A stretch of 16,802 nucleotides of DNA from Chloroflexota bacterium (lineage in GTDB: Bacteria; Chloroflexota; UBA6077; FW602-bin22; JACQUS01). The position numbers and the translations under genes were made by a program. The stretch is taken from NCBI GenBank assembly GCA_016210125.1, contig JACQUS010000161.1:1-16802 (forward strand), written 5' to 3'. The notes beneath the pieces are model-generated. The model was not told where the DNA came from, did no database searches, and saw only the letters and a list, made by a program, of their open reading frames with translations. Positions 13,427 to 16,802 of this stretch are shown piece by piece; position 1 is the stretch's first letter; each line of letters begins with the position of its first letter.

Positions 13427-14608
13427 GTGAGGCGAGCCATCGAAGCGGCGGACTTCCCGCTGCCCTACAAACGCTACAGCTTCACGCTCGGCCTGGAGAC
13501 GCCGGAGGGCGTCTGGCTCTCCGGCCACAGCGCCTCGCGCCTCGACCCGGCGCGCGGCGAGATCGTCGCCGAGGGCGACATCGTGGCGCAGTCGCGCACG
13601 GCCTACGACAAGATCGCCATGATCCTCGCGGCCGCCGGGCTGGGCTTCCGGGACGTCGTGCGCACGGTCGACTACGTCACCGCCGACGGCATCGAGGACT
13701 ATCCGCGGACCGCGGCGCTGCGCCGCGAGCTGTTCGGCGACAGCCCCCCTGTGACGAACACTGTCGTCGTCAAGCGCCTGCTCCGCCCGACGGCGCTCAT
13801 CGAGGTCGAGGTCTTCGCCTCGCGCCGTGGCAGCCAGCTCGTCCAAGTCGACCCAGCCATCGACGGCCTGCACCGCGCGCAGGCGCGCCGCGTCGGCGAC
13901 GTGGTCTACGTCGCCGCGCAGCTCCCGTTCCGGCCGGGGGCCAGCGAGATCGTCGCGCCGGGCGACATCGGTGCGCAGACGCGGCAGATCTACGAGAACG
14001 CGGGGCGCATCCTGCACGCCGCCGGTCTCGGCTGGGAGAGCGTGGTGAAGACCGTCGAGTTCCTGCCGCCGGCCGGGCTGGCCGGCTACAAGGATACCGG
14101 CCGCGTGCGCCGCGAGTTCCTCGGCCCGCGCTACCCGGTGGCCACGGGCATCATCATGCCGCGCCTGGCGCATCCCGACGCGCTGCTGCAGGTCGACTTC
14201 GTCGCCAGCCACCAGCCCAAGGAGATCGCCAACCCGGGCTGGACGCGCTACGAGAAGCTGACCTACGCGCCGGGGCTCAAGGCCGGCAAGATGCTCTTCC
14301 TCGCCGGCCAGGGCTCCCTCAACCCCGAGACCCATGGCGTCGAGCACGAGGGCGACATCGTGGCGCAGACGCGCTACGTCTACGAGAACATCGTCCGGGT
14401 TGTGCGCGCGGCCGGAGGCGGGGCGGAGAGCCTCGTCAAGACCATCGAGTTCGTGACGCCGGCGGCGCTGCCGCGCTACCGCGAGACCGCCGCTGTGCGC
14501 AAGGAGCTGTTCCCGGAGCCGTACCCCGCCGCCACGGGCATCGTCTGCGAGGCGCTCTTGCGCCCCGAGATGCTGATCGAGGTCGACGCCTGGGCGGTGC
14601 TGCCGTGA
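13427..14608 (+). CDS. Triple Rid-domain (YjgF/YER057c/UK114) fusion protein
   Basis: A 393-residue protein made of three consecutive Rid domains, about residues 15-132, 150-261 and 275-391. Each repeats the signature 'GDI(V/G)AQ(S/T)R..Y(D/E)', '(V/L)(R/K)T(V/I)(D/E)(Y/F)', 'R(R/K)E(L/F)F' and a terminal '(E/Q)V(E/D)'. Single Rid proteins form trimers and hydrolyse reactive enamine/imine intermediates, with an Arg near the end holding the carboxylate. That Arg is R117 in domain 1 and R246 in domain 2, but the matching residue in domain 3 is A376. A three-domain chain could fold as a trimer made from one polypeptide. The start is GTG at 13427, 6 nt after GGAGG. It overlaps the next gene by 4 nt (GTGA), so the two are co-translated. 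Confidence 0.88.
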   Translation: MRRAIEAADFPLPYKRYSFTLGLETPEGVWLSGHSASRLDPARGEIVAEGDIVAQSRTAYDKIAMILAAAGLGFRDVVRTVDYVTADGIEDYPRTAALRRELFGDSPPVTNTVVVKRLLRPTALIEVEVFASRRGSQLVQVDPAIDGLHRAQARRVGDVVYVAAQLPFRPGASEIVAPGDIGAQTRQIYENAGRILHAAGLGWESVVKTVEFLPPAGLAGYKDTGRVRREFLGPRYPVATGIIMPRLAHPDALLQVDFVASHQPKEIANPGWTRYEKLTYAPGLKAGKMLFLAGQGSLNPETHGVEHEGDIVAQTRYVYENIVRVVRAAGGGAESLVKTIEFVTPAALPRYRETAAVRKELFPEPYPAATGIVCEALLRPEMLIEVDAWAVLP

Positions 14609-15159
14609 GCGCGCCGCCGCGCCTGCTGACCGACGAGCTACGCGGCTGGATCGGCCGCGAGGCACGTTACGTCGCGCCCGAGGAGGTTGGGCGGGCCAGT
14701 ATCCGCTACTTCGCCCTGGCCCTGGGCGACGACAACCCGCTCTACCACGACGAGGCGCTCGCCCAGAGCACGCGCCAGGGCGGCATCGTCGCCCCGCCGA
14801 CGCTGGTCTGCGAGACCAACCAGTGGTACGCCGGCCGGCCCAACGAGGATGGCTACCTCGGGCACATGTGGAACGACCTGCCCATTCCCGTCCCCTGTCG
14901 CATGATCCGCGGGGCCAACGAGTACGAGTTCCTCCGCGCGGTGCGGCCGAGCGACCGTATCAGCGTAACCTGGCGCATCGCCGACATCTTCGAGCGCGAG
15001 ACGGCGCGCGGCGGGCTGCTGCTCTTCGTCATCTCGGACGTGCGCTATCACAACCAGAACGGCGAGCAGGACGGCGAGCTGCTGGCGATCAACCGCGAGA
15101 CGGTCATCTACCAGCCGAAGGAGCCCCTCACCACCTCCGCTTCCCAGGGTCAGCACTAA
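14605..15159 (+). CDS. MaoC-type hot-dog dehydratase, N-terminal-domain type
   Basis: A 184-residue hot-dog protein of the FAS1-like/MaoC dehydratase N-terminal group. The pattern IRYFALALGDDNPLYHDEALAQSTRQGGIVAPPTL is characteristic, followed by ANEYEFLRAVRPSDRISVTWRIADI. Catalytic hydratases have D-x-N-P-x-H; here residues 42-48 read DDNPLYH, with Tyr where the catalytic His usually sits and His one place later. Such proteins normally form a heterodimer with, or are fused to, a catalytic hot-dog half (as in mycobacterial HadA with HadB), acting on enoyl/3-hydroxyacyl-CoA or related thioesters. No partner is in view. The start GTG overlaps the Rid stop. The nearby CoA-transferase supports an acyl-CoA route. 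Confidence 0.85.
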   Translation: MSAPPRLLTDELRGWIGREARYVAPEEVGRASIRYFALALGDDNPLYHDEALAQSTRQGGIVAPPTLVCETNQWYAGRPNEDGYLGHMWNDLPIPVPCRMIRGANEYEFLRAVRPSDRISVTWRIADIFERETARGGLLLFVISDVRYHNQNGEQDGELLAINRETVIYQPKEPLTTSASQGQH

Positions 15160-15222
15160 ACACACGCGAGGGGTGTTAGGCCCATTGTTGTGTGATGGCA
15201 TGCGCAATGGGGGAGTCCAGAG

Positions 15223-15420
15223 CTCACAGGGGTAGGTACGTGCACGATCTGCGGTCCTGCATAAGGATGAATGTCCAACGGGGCCGTACCGCGGGGGTAG
15301 GCATCGTCGACGTAGGGGCGGCGCTTGTCGCCGCCCGCTGGGGTAGTGGTTCGGGCGGGGACAAGCCCCGCCCCTACGGCACGAGTGTGACACGCACCGG
15401 GAAATACCTACCCCTGTGAG
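15223..15420. mobile_element. MITE-like nested inverted-repeat element
   Basis: Perfect 16-bp terminal inverted repeats: CTCACAGGGGTAGGTA (15223-15238) and its complement (15405-15420). Inside are GTAGGGGCGG/CCGCCCCTAC (15312-15321 with 15368-15377) and two small 8-bp hairpins (15316-15336 and 15353-15373). A near-identical 10-mer, GAGTCCAGAG at 15213-15222 and GAGGCCAGAG at 15422-15431, flanks it (9 of 10 bases, one base offset), like a target duplication. There is no transposase, so it would be non-autonomous. Confidence 0.6.
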
Positions 15421-15425
15421 GGAGG

Positions 15426-15450
15426 CCAGAGGGGGTTTTGCGCCCTCTAG
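15426..15450. repeat. Degenerate hairpin repeat, copy 3
   Basis: CCAGAGGGGG, then TTTTG, then CGCCCTCTAG. The left arm is identical to the perfect hairpin at 1-10 while loop and right arm have drifted. It directly abuts the MITE-like element, and its first bases overlap the apparent target duplication. Confidence 0.5.
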
Positions 15451-15551
15451 CAGGGTTTGGGGTGTCCCTAAGCACCTGGGGTGGGATGGGGCCACTGCGT
15501 GAACGCGAGTCCAGGCGACGTGGTCGAGAGAAGTCGGCGGGAGAAGTGGCC

Positions 15552-16802
15552 GTGACGGGGTCGACGATTCCCCACCCGCACGCGCCCCTGCGCGGCCTGC
15601 GCGTTCTGGAATGGAGCCGGTCCATCGCCGCCGCGTACACCGCACGCCTGCTGGCCGACGCCGGAGCGGTCGTCGCCAAAGTCGAGCCGCCCGATGGCGA
15701 TCCTGCGCGCCGCGCCGGGCCCTTCCCGCACGACCAGCCGCACCCGGAGCGCAGCGGGCTGCACGCCTACCTCAACCGCGGCAAGCGCTCCGTCGTGCTG
15801 GACACCGACGCGGCCGGAGGGCACGACGCGCTGCGTCGGCTAGCCGCCGCAGCCGACATCCTCGTGCACGACCAGGTGGCGCTGGCCGAGTCGGCGCTTG
15901 GGCTGGGCGCCCACGAGCTGCGCGCCGCCAGCCCGCGGCTGGTGGTCACCTCGGTCACGCCCTTCGGCGAGCGCGGCCCGCGAGCGCGCTGGCGCGCCGA
16001 CGACCTGATCGTCGTGGCGTCCAGCGACCTGGCCTTCGCCACACCGGGCATCCCCGACTCCGTGCAGGACGCTGAGACCGAGCCGCCGCTGCGACCCGAC
16101 GCCAACGTTGGCGAGTACGTCGGCGGGCTCATGGGCGCTGTCGGCACGATGGCCGCGCTGCTGCACCGCGACCGCAGCGGCACGGGCGACCACGTCGAGG
16201 TGGCGCAGCAGGAGGCCCTGGCCGCCATGCTCAATTGGGACCTGGCAATGTACTCTTACGGCGACATCATCCTCGGCCGCTACCCGGCGCGCATGCTCCA
16301 CGCTCCGAACCACTACATGCCCATCGCCGACGGCTGGGCGGTCATCGTCGCCTTCCTCGACGCCCACTGGCAGGCGCTGGTGGACCTGATAGGCACCCCT
16401 GAATGGACCACCGATCCGCGCTTCGCCACCGGAGCTGGGCGCGGTGAGCACTGGGACGAGTTGGAGCCGCTGCTCCTCGGCTGGCTGCTCGACCAGCCCG
16501 GCCATCGTCTGTTGGAGCAGTGCCAGGGCCGCGGCATCCCCTGCGCGCCGGCTCTCTCCGTCCCCGAAGCCGTGGATAGCCCGCAGGTCGCCGCGCGGGA
16601 GTTCCTCGTGCCTTCGGGCCTGCCCAACGACACGCGCGGCCGCCTGCCCGGCGACGTGGTCGTCGTCGATCGCCAGCGCCGGCCGACGGTCGTCGGCGCG
16701 CCGGCCCTTGGCGCCGACACCGCCGCCGTCCTGGCCGAGTGGTTGAGTGAGTCGGCGGCGACCTCCCCCTCTCCGCGGGCGGAGAGGGGGTCGGGGGGTG
16801 AG
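15552..16802 (+). CDS. Class III (CaiB/BaiF) CoA-transferase, C-terminus cut by window
   Basis: 417 residues are visible, open to the right edge. The start PLRGLRVLEWSRSIAAAYTARLLADAGAVVAKVEPPDGDPAR is the family hallmark (the usual form is '..DLG A..V.KVE.P.GD..R'). D183 in PLRPDANVGEYVGGLMGAVGTMAALLHRDRSGTGDHVEVAQQEAL is the candidate catalytic Asp that forms the anhydride and CoA-thioester intermediate. The family moves CoA between carboxylates, as dimers with interlocked chains. GTG at 15552 is chosen because GGAG lies 8 nt upstream; a GTG at 15546 is too close to it. The core family fold ends near residue 396 (AEWLSES); the remaining residues, SPSPRAERGSGGE, are read-through into a hairpin repeat, so a stop should lie just outside the window. 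Confidence 0.9.
   Translation, partial: MTGSTIPHPHAPLRGLRVLEWSRSIAAAYTARLLADAGAVVAKVEPPDGDPARRAGPFPHDQPHPERSGLHAYLNRGKRSVVLDTDAAGGHDALRRLAAAADILVHDQVALAESALGLGAHELRAASPRLVVTSVTPFGERGPRARWRADDLIVVASSDLAFATPGIPDSVQDAETEPPLRPDANVGEYVGGLMGAVGTMAALLHRDRSGTGDHVEVAQQEALAAMLNWDLAMYSYGDIILGRYPARMLHAPNHYMPIADGWAVIVAFLDAHWQALVDLIGTPEWTTDPRFATGAGRGEHWDELEPLLLGWLLDQPGHRLLEQCQGRGIPCAPALSVPEAVDSPQVAAREFLVPSGLPNDTRGRLPGDVVVVDRQRRPTVVGAPALGADTAAVLAEWLSESAATSPSPRAERGSGGE
16765..16802. repeat. Hairpin repeat, 'CCCCCTCTCC' type, right edge
   Basis: Perfect 12-bp arms (16765-16776 with 16779-16790) followed by TCGGGGGGTGAG. It has the same arm core, tail and orientation as the copy at 45-86. The CoA-transferase frame reads into it. 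Confidence 0.7.

Larger units (their letters stand above)
15160..15551. other. Intergenic region with a MITE-like element and repeats
   Basis: No gene is supported. It is dominated by a 198-bp inverted-repeat element (15223-15420) and then a diverged hairpin repeat (15426-15450). The remaining sequence before the CoA-transferase start contains GGGAG, which serves as the ribosome site. Confidence 0.6.

Overview
This window is about 70% G+C and comes from a bacterium. The gene mix is an AOR-family tungsten/molybdenum oxidoreductase, a UGSC-type selenoprotein, a TAXI binding protein, a peptide-type ABC transporter, a class III CoA-transferase and MaoC/Rid proteins. Together with abundant small palindromic repeats of the 'CTCCCCCTCTCC...GGAGAGGGGG' and 'GTAGGGGCGG...CCGCCCCTAC' kinds, it best fits an environmental Chloroflexota or a similar uncultured soil/sediment lineage. 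That taxonomic guess is inference only; no rRNA or marker gene is present.

Layout, left to right. Positions 1-391 are non-coding, with two hairpin repeats. Positions 392-1223 (minus) hold a small helical protein gene overlapping a UGSC-family selenoprotein gene; the selenoprotein is interrupted by an in-frame UGA followed at once by a perfect stem-loop, so a standard gene caller would split it in two. Positions 1351-2475 (minus) encode a TAXI-family lipoprotein with a clear promoter. A four-repeat CRISPR array lies at 2636-2847 with no cas genes. An amidase-signature hydrolase follows on the minus strand (2932-4545). Divergent from it is a plus-strand pair, a MoaD/ThiS-like sulfur carrier and an aldehyde:ferredoxin oxidoreductase family enzyme (4845-6986).

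A minus-strand transport operon runs from 11647 down to 7068: Tat-type lipoprotein peptide-binding protein, isochorismatase-like cysteine hydrolase, DppB-type permease and DppC-type permease. There are no ATPase genes in view. The two permease genes are separated by 413 bp containing seven 12-bp tandem repeats. The operon has a recognisable promoter and a hairpin-rich leader. Divergent from it is a plus-strand catabolic-looking group: a possible 15-codon leader peptide, a nitronate monooxygenase-family flavoprotein, a triple-Rid-domain fusion, a MaoC-type hot-dog protein, then a 198-bp MITE-like inverted-repeat element and a class III (CaiB/BaiF) CoA-transferase that runs off the right edge through another hairpin repeat.

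Together the genes look like uptake (TAXI and peptide-type binding proteins) and breakdown of amide, nitro/nitronate, enamine/imine and acyl-CoA type compounds, with aldehyde oxidation by AOR. No specific substrate can be read from the sequence. The most notable items are the UGA-containing UGSC gene with its SECIS-like hairpin, the orphan CRISPR array, the triple-Rid fusion whose third domain lacks the conserved Arg, and the unusual repeats and structured leaders between genes.
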